Assembly: GCA_948567375.1 (NCBI GenBank)
Contig: OX419755.1
Span: forward strand, 58,353,945 to 58,417,944
DNA from: Lunularia cruciata
Taxonomy: Eukaryota; Streptophyta; Marchantiopsida; Lunulariales; Lunulariaceae
Reading direction: 5' to 3'
DNA: 64,000 bases
Position 1 is the first letter of the stretch. Each line of letters starts with the position of its first letter. Both the position numbers and the translations under genes were made by a program. The notes beneath the pieces are model-generated. The model ran no database searches, had not been told where the DNA came from, and saw only the letters and a list, made by a program, of their open reading frames with translations. Shown here piece after piece: positions 1 to 10,150 of this stretch.

Positions 1-77
1 TAAATAATATCTCTTAAGTACTTGTAATACCAAGCTAAATATCACAATACCACACACATGCACAAATGGGTGTTACA
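1..77 (-). repeat. Partial 3' LTR of element A
   Basis: Direct repeat of 6491-6567. It ends (plus strand) in TGTTACA, which read on the minus strand is the TGTAACA start of the LTR. The rest of this LTR lies left of the window. Confidence 0.9.
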
Positions 78-125
78 TTTACCCCCGGACTAAGTTTTCA
101 CTTTGTCCTCAAAGTGAAGGTCTCT

Positions 126-608
126 CTACCTTCTATGGTACATCTTCAACTTATCATAGTTAATCCTATCAAAGTGTCTTCCCCCCAACTCCTTGAGATC
201 ATAGGTATAATTGCCCCACACCTTCTCCACTATGAAAGGTCCAAAGTACTTAGGCAAAAAATTCTTTTGCACTCTCTTGAATTTAATGGAATCAAACAAC
301 ATTACCCAATCACCTTCTTTGAAAGTCTCCACCTTCTTCTTGCCTTGCCTCTTGTCATATCTCTCCTTTTGTTTCCTTTGGGCTTGCTCCACTTGAACCA
401 TAGCAACTGCTCTTGCCTCTTCCAACTCCATGAGTTGATCCTTCCTTGACTTCTCTGCATCACCTCCTTGTGCTTTCTTTGATCTCCTATGAATGCTTTG
501 GAAGGTAGGAAGATCAAAGTGAATAGGTAAGGTAGACTCAATACCATACACCAATTGAAATGGAGAATATCCGGTGGAAGTCTTCATGGTTGTCCCACTG
601 CTCTTCAA
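126..608 (-). pseudogene. Integrase C-terminal remnant of element A
   Basis: This frame starts inside what is normally the end of the integrase catalytic core (the conserved TGYSPFQLVYG segment) and continues through the basic, glutamine- and lysine-rich C-terminal region to a stop at 126. The zinc-binding HHCC domain and the three catalytic acidic residues of integrase are absent: the upstream frame ends at 605 with the segment that normally precedes the HHCC domain. About 200 or more residues are therefore missing at the junction near 600-612. No chromodomain or PHD finger is visible at the C-terminus. Integrase would insert the cDNA, so this copy must depend on other copies for movement. 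Confidence 0.85.
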
Positions 609-2686
609 AGTAGACTATCTACTCCTTGGTGAAAAAGAATATCCTCCACCATTGTGTAAGGTCTAGATCTTACTGCAAGGGCCTTCCTCTCCCTAACATG
701 CATCCCTTCTGGATAGTTACCTTTTGTTACAAAATCTACAATCTCCTTGTACTCCATTGGAACCTCTTGAGTGATTGAGATTGTCATGAGCTCCTCATCC
801 AAGAAGGAATCATCCACTAGCTCATCTCCATCATGATCATAGGCTCTAGATAACAAATCAGCATTTGCATATTTCTTTCCTGGCCTATCCTCAATGGTGT
901 AGTCATACTCAGATAAGAGTATCATCCACCTTGCTAGTCTCCCTTCAACATTAGGCTTGTTGAAGATGTACTTCAAAGCCTTGTGATCCGTGACAATGGT
1001 GGTTTTCCCTCCAATCAAGTAGTGTCTAAACTTCTTGAGACCAAAGATCACTGCCAACCCTTCTCTCTCCGTGATAGAGTAGTTCTTCTCTGCTGAAACC
1101 ATCTGCCTACTAGCATAAGCTATTGGATGATCATGCCCATCTTGGTCTAATTGACTAAGAGTGCATCCTATAGATACATTAGAAGCATCAGTGTAGAGGA
1201 TGAAAGGCTTACTCCAATCAGGTTTAGCAAGAATTGGAGCTACAACAAGGGATTGCTTGAGCTTCTCAAAAGCTTTGAGAGCCTCCTTGTCCTCCAAAAT
1301 CACCATGTAATCTACACTCTTCTTCATGTAGATGGTCAATGCATAAGCCTTGTTGGAAAATGAGAAGATGAAGCTCCTATAGTATCCAACCATCCCCAAG
1401 AATTGGCGTAACTTTTTCAAGCTTGAAGGGAATGGAAGGTCTGAGATTTTCCTCACCTTCTTAGGATCAATTGCTATTCCATCCTTGGAGATGATGTGCC
1501 CCAAAAGTAGACCTTCTTCACATCCAAAAATGCACTTCTCTGGGTTGAGTGATGCATTTGCCTCATCCAAGCATTGCAAGACTTTGATTAGGTGCTCAAA
1601 GTGCTCCTCCTTGCTCCCATAGACACAAAAGTCATCAATGAAGTCTCTCACAAATTTCCCAATGAAAGGTTCAAATACCTTGTTCATGAACCGTTGGAAT
1701 GTGGCTGGAGCATTGCAAAACCCAAAAGGCATGACCTTGAAAGCGTAAGTTCCCCAAGGTGTGGTGAATATGGTGAGTTGTTGATGCTCTGGTGCAATCT
1801 TGATTTGGTTATATCCACTATAACCATCTCCAAGACTGTACCTCTCATGACCTGCAACCTCCTCCAAAATCTCATCAATGAATGGCAATGGGTAGTAGTC
1901 CTTCTTGGTAACAACATTGAGCTTCTTGTAATCTACACATACCCGAAGCTTGCCATTTTTTTTCTTCACAATGACAATTGGAGACACCCATTCTGAATTC
2001 TCTACCTCAAAGATAAATCCAGCCTCCTTGAGCTTATCAATCTCCTCCTTCACAACCAAAGATATTGGTGGGCTAATGCGACGTTGCTTTTGGCGGATTG
2101 GTCTTGCATGTGACTCCACCTCTATCTTGTGCTCCTCCAAGGTGACTTCCTTCAAATCCTTGTAACTAAAAGCAAACACATGGATGAACTTGTAGAAAAT
2201 CTCCTCAAATCTCACTTTCTCCTCCTTGGTAACATTTGGGCCATACTTGAGGGTAGCTAACCTTCTCTCTACCTCCTCAAGTGTCAATGGTGATTTGTCT
2301 CGGTCCTTCAAAACCTCTGGCTTAGGTGAAAAATCCATAGCACACAAAGGATACACATCTGAATCAGATTCAGATTCATCCTCCTCCGTGGAAGTCTCCT
2401 CTTCCATGCTTGTGTCTACACCTGAAGCTCCTTCTTCAGAATCTGATTCCCAATAATCAGAAGATGGTGTATTTGAATGTGAAGTGTTGGTGGTGTTAGT
2501 CACAGGAACTGTGACTCCATGGTTTGATGACCCAATCCTCAAGTACCCTTTGTGCCATTGATCAGTTGTGCGTGCTACTCTCAACCATGGCCTCCCAAGA
2601 AGTAAGTCATAGCTTGAATCCTTCAAGACTTGGAAAGTCATGAGATTTTGAACTCCCATAACTGAAACTACCACTTTATCCATCAC
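605..2686 (-). CDS. Ty3/gypsy reverse transcriptase and RNase H of element A
   Basis: The 693-codon frame starts with the tail of the protease region (LLLGRPWL near residue 30), followed by an acidic serine-rich linker (about residues 75-112). Reverse transcriptase spans roughly residues 210-400, with the SPIVIVKKKNGKLRVCVDY segment, the MPFGFCNAPATFQRFMN motif and the catalytic FIDD at about 349-352. RNase H begins near residue 490 with LYTDAS. The frame is open throughout, unlike element B, in keeping with recent insertion. Upstream it overlaps the Gag-protease frame by four bases in a different phase; a one-base shift near 2686 has probably broken one original polyprotein. It stops where the integrase deletion begins. 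Confidence 0.9.
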   Translation of the reverse strand: MMDKVVVSVMGVQNLMTFQVLKDSSYDLLLGRPWLRVARTTDQWHKGYLRIGSSNHGVTVPVTNTTNTSHSNTPSSDYWESDSEEGASGVDTSMEEETSTEEDESESDSDVYPLCAMDFSPKPEVLKDRDKSPLTLEEVERRLATLKYGPNVTKEEKVRFEEIFYKFIHVFAFSYKDLKEVTLEEHKIEVESHARPIRQKQRRISPPISLVVKEEIDKLKEAGFIFEVENSEWVSPIVIVKKKNGKLRVCVDYKKLNVVTKKDYYPLPFIDEILEEVAGHERYSLGDGYSGYNQIKIAPEHQQLTIFTTPWGTYAFKVMPFGFCNAPATFQRFMNKVFEPFIGKFVRDFIDDFCVYGSKEEHFEHLIKVLQCLDEANASLNPEKCIFGCEEGLLLGHIISKDGIAIDPKKVRKISDLPFPSSLKKLRQFLGMVGYYRSFIFSFSNKAYALTIYMKKSVDYMVILEDKEALKAFEKLKQSLVVAPILAKPDWSKPFILYTDASNVSIGCTLSQLDQDGHDHPIAYASRQMVSAEKNYSITEREGLAVIFGLKKFRHYLIGGKTTIVTDHKALKYIFNKPNVEGRLARWMILLSEYDYTIEDRPGKKYANADLLSRAYDHDGDELVDDSFLDEELMTISITQEVPMEYKEIVDFVTKGNYPEGMHVRERKALAVRSRPYTMVEDILFHQGVDSLL

Positions 2687-3573
2687 CTTACTGGTCTAAC
2701 TTGTTGCTTGTTTGCCATTCTCACCACAAATGTTGAAGGTCTTGAGGGTATCATACCCAACTTCTTCATCAACCTTTCTGACATGGCATTTACTGCTGAT
2801 CCTCCATCAACCAATGCATCCTTGATGTTGTGACCATTCACTCTCACATCAATCTTGGAGGCACATTCACAAGCCTCCCATGGTGCTGGCTTGGCATCCA
2901 CCACCCCCATTGATACTAGAACTTTTGCCTTCTTCTTCCTCTTGCTCCTTGTAGAACTCAAACCACCTCTTAGCTCCTTTCTCAAGGTAGGGTTCAAAGC
3001 AATCAATTGGCCCACTATGATGTTAGCCTTGTGACTACCAACATCCTCCAACACATTGTAGTTCCATTGTTGCTTTGAAATCAAGAAATCCTCCATCCCC
3101 AACTTCTTCCTTGGAGTCTTTGTTGTTGATGGTGTTGAGGTGCGAGTGCTCCTAGTAGACATAGGAGTATCCTTGCTTGGAGTAAATCCTTGAGAAGAGT
3201 GAACATCCTCTGCAAAACGAGCTCTCTTCTTCTCTTGTGCCAAAAGCTCCAAATTAAGACTCTTGGAGTTTGAGCACTCTCCCTTCTCATACTTGCTCTC
3301 CACCACATCTATGGATGCTATCCCTTTACCTTTGTTTGGATTAGGAGCCACTTGGGTTTCACTACCACCCTCTTTCCCTCTATTGGCTCCCTTATAACCC
3401 CTTCCTCCATGGTAAGTGTAATTTGGGCAATTCCTTTGGATATGGCCTCTTCCTCCACAACCAAAACAATTTCTATCATTGAAATTGTTGGCTGGTTGAA
3501 CTCCTCTATATGGATAGTTTCCATAACTCCTAGGCCCTCTCCCTACATCTGATCCACCTCTCTCTTCTCCCAT
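2683..3573 (-). CDS. Gag C-terminal zinc knuckle and aspartic protease of element A
   Basis: Near residue 36 there is a CCHC knuckle, C-x2-C-x4-H-x4-C (CFGCGGRGHIQRNC), typical of the nucleocapsid part of Gag. Around residue 258 lies the protease active-site segment ALVDGGSAVNA; the DGG form instead of DTG/DSG is common in plant gypsy elements (family knowledge). A basic stretch (RSKRKKKAKV) lies between them. The frame ends a few residues before the protease would normally finish, and the remainder is at the start of the 605-2686 frame, so a one-base indel is the simplest explanation. The methionine at 3573 is probably internal; the real Gag start lies further upstream, in the broken frames up to about 4300. 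Confidence 0.85.
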   Translation of the reverse strand: MGEERGGSDVGRGPRSYGNYPYRGVQPANNFNDRNCFGCGGRGHIQRNCPNYTYHGGRGYKGANRGKEGGSETQVAPNPNKGKGIASIDVVESKYEKGECSNSKSLNLELLAQEKKRARFAEDVHSSQGFTPSKDTPMSTRSTRTSTPSTTKTPRKKLGMEDFLISKQQWNYNVLEDVGSHKANIIVGQLIALNPTLRKELRGGLSSTRSKRKKKAKVLVSMGVVDAKPAPWEACECASKIDVRVNGHNIKDALVDGGSAVNAMSERLMKKLGMIPSRPSTFVVRMANKQQVRPVR

Positions 3574-3682
3574 AGTTGCACCACATTGATCTTGAGATCC
3601 GCAAGTTGTTCTATGATGGTTTGAAGTGGATCCTTTGGTGGAGTTGCAAGAATTGGAGCAACTACTACTTGTGGTGCAACCC

Positions 3683-4300
3683 TTGTCACCAAAATATCAG
3701 AAGTTCCACCTTACTTGTAGCCTTGAGGAGGATGCACAACCTCCTTCACCACCAAATCACTCTCATCTCCTTCCAAACTCTCCTCCATACGAATTGCAAT
3801 CTTGATAGCTTCAACCTTGGAAGAAGGTTTCTCATATCTCACCTTGCTCCAAATTTGTGATCTCAACCCTCCCACAAAATTCTTGGTGAGCATGACCCCT
3901 ATGCCAATCATTGTAGTCTCCACATCATCCCTCCCTTCCTCAACACTATGCAAAATTTGGACTCTAAATTTTCCACTCTTTCCATATAGACTCTCACTTT
4001 CTCTCCATCTCCTTGCTTGAGAAACGTAACCTCACTCATCAATCTCTCATAAATCTCATCAGGAAGAAAGTTCTCAATGAGTGTTGAAGTCAAAGTCTCC
4101 CAAGACTCCTCTTTCTCATCTCTCCTCTCTCTCTTTTGGTATTCCGACTCATACTATGTAAGTGCTGCATCCTCAAAGAAATCTGATAATAATGAGGCCC
4201 ACTCATTCTTCCTCCTCTCATTGTTTCATATGCAAGCTCTCTTGAAGTCTCTCACAAAGGCCTCCACATCTTCTCCATCCTTGCCAAAGAAAACCGGAAG
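3683..4300 (-). pseudogene. Gag N-terminal half of element A, broken frames
   Basis: Two overlapping minus-strand frames (3908-4093 and 3711-3953) read like the capsid part of a retrotransposon Gag: an IENFLPDEIYERLMSEV segment, then a VYMERVENLESKF segment, then the LTKNFVGGLRSQIWSKV segment that precedes the zinc knuckle. The phase changes between them and stops occur, so the N-terminal Gag is not intact here. It leads directly into the zinc-knuckle frame at 3573. Confidence 0.6.
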
Positions 4301-4548
4301 TTTCCACATCTTAACCTCTCATTATCTTTCTCTTCTCTCAAATTTTCTTTTTTTTCTCTTTTCTTTTCTCCCACTCTATAACTAATAGAGTATATACATG
4401 ACTAACACCATTTGAGAGTAATCCATCTTAGGGAACACAAAAGGTTTAGGTTGCTCCAAGATTTCTATAGCAACATCAAATCCTAGAGTGCATATTAATC
4501 AAACCCTCATGGATAGTTTATCCATAAGTTGAAAGATTATCTCCATCA

Positions 4549-4911
4549 CTAATCTTGAGAACTAGCTGATGAAGGTGGTAGTATTTCTGTAGTTGTACTA
4601 AGACTCTTTCCAAGATCCTTCACCAAAGTCTCCAAAAATGATTTTACTCCACTACACTCATGTCCTTTTGGAATTCCTTCAACTCCACAAACCTCACACA
4701 ACTTCTTGGTCTTAGATCTTCTCCCTCCCAATCTTGGTGAAGAAGGTCCAACATGCAAACCCAAGTCAAGTAAGCTTCTCCTTTCCCTCAATCTCTTGCT
4801 CTCAAAGGTCAATGTACATGAACTTGCCTTATGTCCCTTCTCTCCACACATAAAGCACTTAGACTCACTCTTTCCTCCAAGTGGTGTAGGTTTTTGATCC
4901 TCTCAATACTC
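4549..4911 (-). pseudogene. Second CCHC-knuckle frame upstream of Gag in element A
   Basis: Reading from about 4911 there is a CCHC knuckle (CFMCGEKGHKASSC, C-x2-C-x4-H-x4-C), a charged segment, and a second cysteine cluster (CEVCGVEGIPKGHEC), ending at a stop at 4549. It lies 5' of the main Gag frames, so element A carries two separate retroviral-type knuckles in an unusual order. It could be an extra small protein, a captured piece of another Gag, or a rearrangement. The function is not known. Confidence 0.5.
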
Positions 4912-5878
4912 TCTTCAAATTCTATTGTAAACTCTCTTTTCCTAAAATCCACCTCTACAATCACCTCAAACCCTTAGTGAACCTTGCATAATCTCAATTT
5001 CCACTCTTGATGACCCTCCATGTTCCCAAGATGAATCTAAACACTCAAACATGCTTTTTGTTGATCTCAAACTCCTCATGCATGAGATCTCCACTCTTCA
5101 GAATTAACACTTCCTCACAATGTCACTCAAATCTCCCAATCAATGTGTCACAGTTCTCTGAAATTTTTCACACTTGATCAAAGTTCTAGGGCGTCCTTCC
5201 TTGCAAAATTTTAGATCTTTTCATTGAGCCATTTGGTCTAGACACATTTCTATTCAACACACATATTTCAAATTTGGTCTGAAAACCACCCCCTTCACTT
5301 CAAAAACTCATAACTCCTTGTGAAAAAATGATCTCTCTAATTTTTGTAGCAGCAGGTAGAATAAAATGCACTAAATTTTCTTGGAAATTTTCAGGAAAAT
5401 TCACTGAAAATTGAAGAAATGGTAGACTCTGTAAAATTATCCAAAGAGCATATAGTTGCGGGAGCACTTTACCCTATCAACTTTCAAAAATTCTAGCCCA
5501 ATGCGCATAGTAGCTCTCACAATAATTTCAAGTGTTCTAACTGAAATATAACCAAAGCTATCATGTGTAAAAATTTCAAGTCCAGATCTCAAACTTGAGA
5601 TTTTGCCCAAAATCACCTTAATCCCCAAAATTTGCAATCCACCTCACACAATCTCTTTAATTCCTCTCATGTGTACAAGATGTACAAAATCACCTCAAAG
5701 ACATCATAATGAACTACATAGTATACAAATGGATCTTGGTTCTCTAACATAAGTTCAGCCCTCTTCTTTCCTAATGTTCTCTCCAAGTGAGCTCTCATAG
5801 CCTCCTTCTGCCTAATGTAGAATTGAATGCGGAACATTATCTTGCCTTCTAGAGAGGTCCCAACAACAGAACCAAAAA
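4912..5878 (-). other. Leader region of element A
   Basis: About 970 bases between the LTR and the first recognisable frame, with no convincing coding sequence. A candidate primer-binding site begins 4 bases inside the LTR edge: on the minus strand TGGTTCTGTTGTTGGGAC, complement of about 5857-5874. The tRNA it would pair with was not identified. Confidence 0.4.
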
Positions 5879-6567
5879 TGTGAGCCGGCCTATCTCTCAC
5901 TCAAGATGAACCTCTGATGGCTATTATGGTAGCACACCATGGACTAAGAAGGCAAGGAACCCAAACTCCATCATACTCCAAGGCTAACACTCCAAGACTC
6001 AAGACATTGCTCACTAGAGAACTCAATGAGAGAGAGATAGTTGCAAATGAAAGGATGATGAGTACCTCCTCACCCCTTGTTTATATACTTGTGAAATAGT
6101 TACGTACCAAAGTTACTAATTACCATAGTAACTCAAGTTACTAGACTAAAAGTCAAGTAAAGTCAAAAAGTAGAAAGGAATATCCATTCACATGGGCATA
6201 TTCCCCTAAGCAGGTGGTCTTATCTTGACCCAACCACTAAGTCAAGGATTCCTTCACATGGGCTATCCTTGGACTAAAGAAGAATCCAAAACAAAAAGGC
6301 TTGCAGGCCCAAGAGTCCTCAACTCTTTCCTCAAAGCCAAACACCTAGGAATAATACCAAGTCAACACACTAAAATCCAAAATAGTGGTGCTCATCTTTT
6401 CTACTTCCTCTAAAGTAAGGTCCCCTCTATCTTAGCTATGACTAACTTTAGCTAACCATGACTAATATAGAACCATCCTTTATCTCTATATAAATAATAT
6501 CTCTTAAGTACTTGTAATACCAAGCTAAATATCACAATACCACACACATGCACAAATGTGTGTTACA
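5879..6567 (-). repeat. 5' LTR of element A
   Basis: On the minus strand it starts TGTAACAC at 6567 and the proposed end is GGCTCACA at 5879, giving the usual TG...CA borders and about 689 bases. The outer 77 bases are proven by the direct repeat at 1-77; the inner border rests on the TG/CA rule and the nearby candidate primer-binding site. A TATATAAA-like box on the minus strand at about 6075-6090 is a plausible promoter. Confidence 0.7.
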
Positions 6568-7078
6568 GGTCAAACCATCTTTGATTGAAGGGAATCTTTA
6601 AAGAATCTTCATGTAAGAATGTCCAAATTGCATGGGTGAGGTACCATTGCAAAGCTCTCAATGAGAAAAACTTTGAGGGAGGAAAGGCTAACCTTTCCTT
6701 TACGGGGGGAATCTACATATTTTCAAGGTCTAATTCATGCTTTTGGGCCTCCAAAATGGGCTCTAAAGTTTCCATGCTATTTTTGGCTCCTGCCTATTAG
6801 TAGAGGTCCTCTTTTGGTGACATCTCTATCTAAACTACCTAGCCCATCATGCATAACATCCTTTCAGATGTTATTAAGCCAATTTCCACCTCTAAATAAT
6901 ATATCTAGCTTTTGGTATTACAAATTCAAGCTATTTTTAGCTTGTGCCCAATTAGTATAAGTACTCTTTTGGTGACACCCTTATTTTATCTACCTAGTTC
7001 ATCATACATAACATCCTTCCAGATGTTACCAGGCCAATTTTCAACTCTAGATGATATGTCTAGCTATTGGTATTTCAT
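6568..7078 (+). repeat. LTR-X copy, 5' part displaced by element A
   Basis: This stretch resembles 63650-64000, 51400-51742 and, inverted, 27810-28350. Shared landmarks are the caagcttgactagagggaatc-like start, a polypyrimidine/G-rich middle, the tagtagaagtcctcttttgg block and the ctagctattggtat 3' end. It contains an internal duplication: the block at about 6797-6930 is repeated at 6952-7078. Element A has landed inside it, so its 5' part would lie beyond the left edge of the window. Confidence 0.75.
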
Positions 7079-8640
7079 ATCTCTCTCAATGCATATAAGA
7101 AGAGTTATTGAGGTCATAGATGCAAAGAGTGGAGATAGTGGTAGAGTTCAGCAAGGCATTCATGATGATGTCTTAGTGATGTACTATCTTTGCATTGGTG
7201 TTGTAGGTGGCATAATTAGGGCCAAGGAGAGAGACCCTATTCTTTAGCAGTTAATATTGGATTGGTGGTTCTTTAGTGGTTCTTTAGTGGTTCTTTAGGT
7301 GTTTAGGATTGGAAGACAAACACCTTTTGCATGTATGGGAAGATGGTAGAGTGCAAGTAGTACCACTTCCATCTCAAAGACCACAATTGGTTGGTCATGT
7401 TCATGAGGAGCTAGGATATTTTGGAGTAAAACATACATATATCTTACTCTAGAGTCATTATTGGCGGTGCGGTATATAGACCAATGTATAGTAGTTTGTT
7501 GCCAAATGTGTGGTTTGTGACCAAGTTAGAGCATCATTTAATGCTCTTACACCACAATTACACCCATTACCTAGCATGGGGTTGGGTTACCATTGGAGTT
7601 TGGAGTTTGCATGACCTTTACCGTTGATTGTGAGATACCATTGGTACGTTTTGGTGATGGAGGAGCACTTCTCCAAGTGGATTGAGTTGGTGGCACTTCT
7701 TGACAAAGTCTAGTGAAGAGATGGCTTACTTGCTTTTGGATTGGGTTCTTAGTCATTTTGGTGCACCAATTGAGGTTTTGATTGATCAAGGTACAAAGTT
7801 CTTGGAGGAGTTTCAAGTCTTGTATGACAAAGCTTTGATTGATCATCATATTACCTTTTAAGATCACCCTTAGGTAGATGGCTTAGTAGAGAGAGTGGTT
7901 CAAATGCTGAAGAGAGGATTGTGGAAGTATGGTTTGCAAAGATGCCACTTGAGAGATTGGGATCTCTAGTTACCTTGGTTGGCCATGGGCTATTGGTTCA
8001 ACCAACAAGCCTCCATAGCATCCTTCTCTCCTTACTTTCTACTCTATGGACAAGATCCAAATTTACCTATAGCCATTCATTGAGATGCTATTATAGTTTT
8101 GGACTTGGATGATCCAAATGTATAGATGAGCGCATATTCTCAATGGGTAGAGATCTTTCAAAGAGTGATGCGAATGGCCTTTAAAAACTTAGCGATTGCT
8201 TACCATAAGGATACCTTACACTATGCTACTATTCAAAGAGGAAGTTATAGACCCTCAATCCATCAATTTCATCCAAGTGACTATGTATATCTATAGTAGA
8301 CAACATTGATGATACTTGATGTTTCTATGGGCCGCACTATCTTGAGAATGTATGAGGTTTTTCCATCTAGAGTCCTTGTGTTGGAGGGACATGATGATGT
8401 TGTTTAGAAGGATCATGAGTGAAATTGTGCGCCATGCCACCTCCCAAACATTAATGGTACTATGGACCCAAGCTTGGCACTTGTACGTGCGGTGTATGTT
8501 ATATAGCTCTTTTGGTGGAGTTGCTACTATATTAGTGTGTGATAGTTGTTTGAGAAGATGGCATATGGCATGTTTGACTCCTCTTCTCATGATGGTTCCT
8601 CAAAGATAGTGGTTATGTCCTAGGTGTACTTGACCTATAG
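7079..8640 (+). pseudogene. Decayed Ty3/gypsy integrase (element C) ending in a PHD finger
   Basis: Conceptual reading in shifting frames gives, in order, a segment before integrase (about 7130-7200, GIHDDVLVMYYL), an HHCC-region remnant (HVHEELGYFGVKHTY, about 7398-7450), the catalytic-core region (FGAPIEVLIDQGTKF at about 7750-7800), VQMLKRGLWKYGL near 7900, and the GYWF-to-LLYGQDPNLP segment near 8070. It has many stops and frame changes. RT and RNase H are not seen; the left part is replaced by LTR-X and element A. The C-terminus carries a PHD finger (8484-8627) where chromoviruses carry a chromodomain. This is the oldest layer of the nest at the left edge. Confidence 0.75.
8484..8627 (+). 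pseudogene. PHD zinc finger at the C-terminus of element C Pol
   Basis: In one frame the translation shows a C4HC3 pattern: YVRC (the first cysteine apparently mutated to tyrosine by a G-to-A change), then VCDSC, WHMAC, LTPLL, VP and, after one stop codon, WLCPRC. Spacing and the WH and TP-L residues fit a PHD finger, a domain that often reads histone H3 tails. By analogy with chromodomains on other gypsy integrases it may have guided integration to certain chromatin (inference). Confidence 0.75.
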
Positions 8641-8802
8641 CTAGTTCATCCTTTATATGGTATAGATTGCAAACAGGCAACTAATGATGAGGCTCGATAG
8701 CACCAGGACTCCTAATCTTTACCCACCATAGGATATACCATATACTTAGAGTAGATGGCTATCTAGAGTTAGAGGGACCTAACTGCTAGTTAGGGGGGTG
8801 AT

Positions 8803-9343
8803 TGTGGCACTTGAGAGTCCATGTATGACTTATGTGTGAGTTGTGCTTCTATAATGTGTGATGTTGACAACATGTTGTGTAGTGATGTATATATACACGA
8901 CAACTATCACGCCATTTGTAGTATCACACCTAAATTGCTTGAACTTTGGAGTAGTAGTGTGGTAGTTAGAGGTATTTTGATAGTTACTCATAGACTACTT
9001 GTTGACAGTCAGATTTCATGTTTGGGGTACTGACTTTATGGTGGGGCCTACCATCACTTGCACCATTTAGTGTGCCATCAATGGGACCGTTAGGGTTGGA
9101 GACCTAATTTGAGACCAGGGGGTATACTTCCAAAGTGCAACTCCAGAGAGCTCACTTCTTTGATATTGAGCCTTTGAATTCTTGGCTATGGTAGATAGAG
9201 GCCAGGTAGCATCACCTTGAGTCTCTTAGCTAGAGTGTGTATGGCTTGACTATAATCAATGCCCAATTTTTGGCAGATTTTTGAGTGAAAGATCAAGCAT
9301 TGATCTGATTGAGTGTGATTTGAGTTGTGAAAAAATTGATTAT
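8803..9343 (+). repeat. LTR of element C
   Basis: Starts TGTGGCACTTGAGAG directly after a purine tract (agttaggggggtgat, 8788-8802) that fits a polypurine tract, so this is the 3' LTR. The same start recurs at 9344. The true 3' border is uncertain; atcaagca near 9300 is one possible CA end. Confidence 0.6.
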
Positions 9344-9440
9344 TGTGGCACTTGAGAGTCCATGTATGATTTATGTGTGAATTGTGCTTCTATAGTTTGT
9401 GAAGTTGACAATGATGTGTGTTGTTTAGCAATGTATATAT
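9344..9440 (+). repeat. Second, truncated LTR of element C in tandem
   Basis: Repeats 8803-8900 with scattered differences (TGTGGCACTTGAGAGTCC and the following 75 bases) and then diverges. A tandem LTR could come from unequal recombination or from a second insertion. Confidence 0.6.
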
Positions 9441-9594
9441 GCAAAACACTTGTAATTTTCAGATTAAATGTTCTAAAACATAATAAGAAGAGTTGGTCCA
9501 ATGATATTACCAATGACTCTTGCAATTCTCATATCTAAAATTCTCAAACATAATAAGAAGGTCTAAGAAGGAAGTACCACAAGACCATTGTGGT

Positions 9595-10150
9595 AGGTAA
9601 AAGAGCTAAAAAAATAAGCCATGGTAAATAAATGTCTCCTTAAGGGATCTCCTTGTCATACAATAGTAGTTGATTGAATAACAATTCTCATATTTATGAA
9701 AAGTTGTGCTAATAGTAAAGAGAAGAAGAAGAACCATAAAATTATTGCACAAAAAACTAACACTTGCCAAGAATCCACTAGCCTCTCTAAGTTTTAGAGA
9801 TAGATGTAAATGGGACATTATTCAGAGCATTCTCAACATCTACCATAAGATTATGTAATTTAGGTGGATATCTAAAAGAGCTCTAATGCTAAGAGATAGA
9901 ACCTCACAACCTTACAGTTAAAATTTCCAAATTGATGTAGATCAAACTGTTGTTTGAAGTGCAATTATAAGGACTATAAGTGGTGTGGCTAATAAGGCAT
10001 AAAAATACTTCCCCAAATTTTAGTAGGTCCTTCCAATACTTTCCATTACATGAAATTGATATGCAATTAATACCTAATTAACATAGAAATCTTTCACTCA
10101 CTACAATAATTTCAACCAATGATTGGATTAAATTATTCCCTTGTTATCCA
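9595..10150 (-). pseudogene. Decayed LINE fragment (central RT region)
   Basis: The minus-strand translation still shows LREASGFLASV and other pieces matching the RT palm of the good copy (about residues 375-440 there). Nucleotide similarity to 58450-58990 is visible through several stops and indels. It is AT-shifted relative to the good copy, suggesting age and cytosine deamination. Confidence 0.75.

Larger units (their letters stand above)
1..6567 (-). mobile_element. Ty3/gypsy LTR retrotransposon, element A (3' end cut by window edge)
   Basis: Read on the minus strand the order is LTR (5879-6567), leader, Gag-like frames, CCHC knuckle and protease, reverse transcriptase, RNase H, a remnant of integrase, and the start of the 3' LTR (77-1). 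The RT-before-integrase order defines the Ty3/gypsy class. Positions 1-77 match 6491-6567 with one mismatch that I can see (position 69), so the insertion is probably young. A purine-rich stretch next to the 3' LTR (complement of 78-92) fits a polypurine tract. The copy cannot be autonomous: the integrase core is deleted and the pol frame is shifted near 2686. It is inserted into an LTR-X copy at 6568; the first flanking bases are ggtca, but the other flank lies outside the window, so the target duplication cannot be confirmed. Confidence 0.9.
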
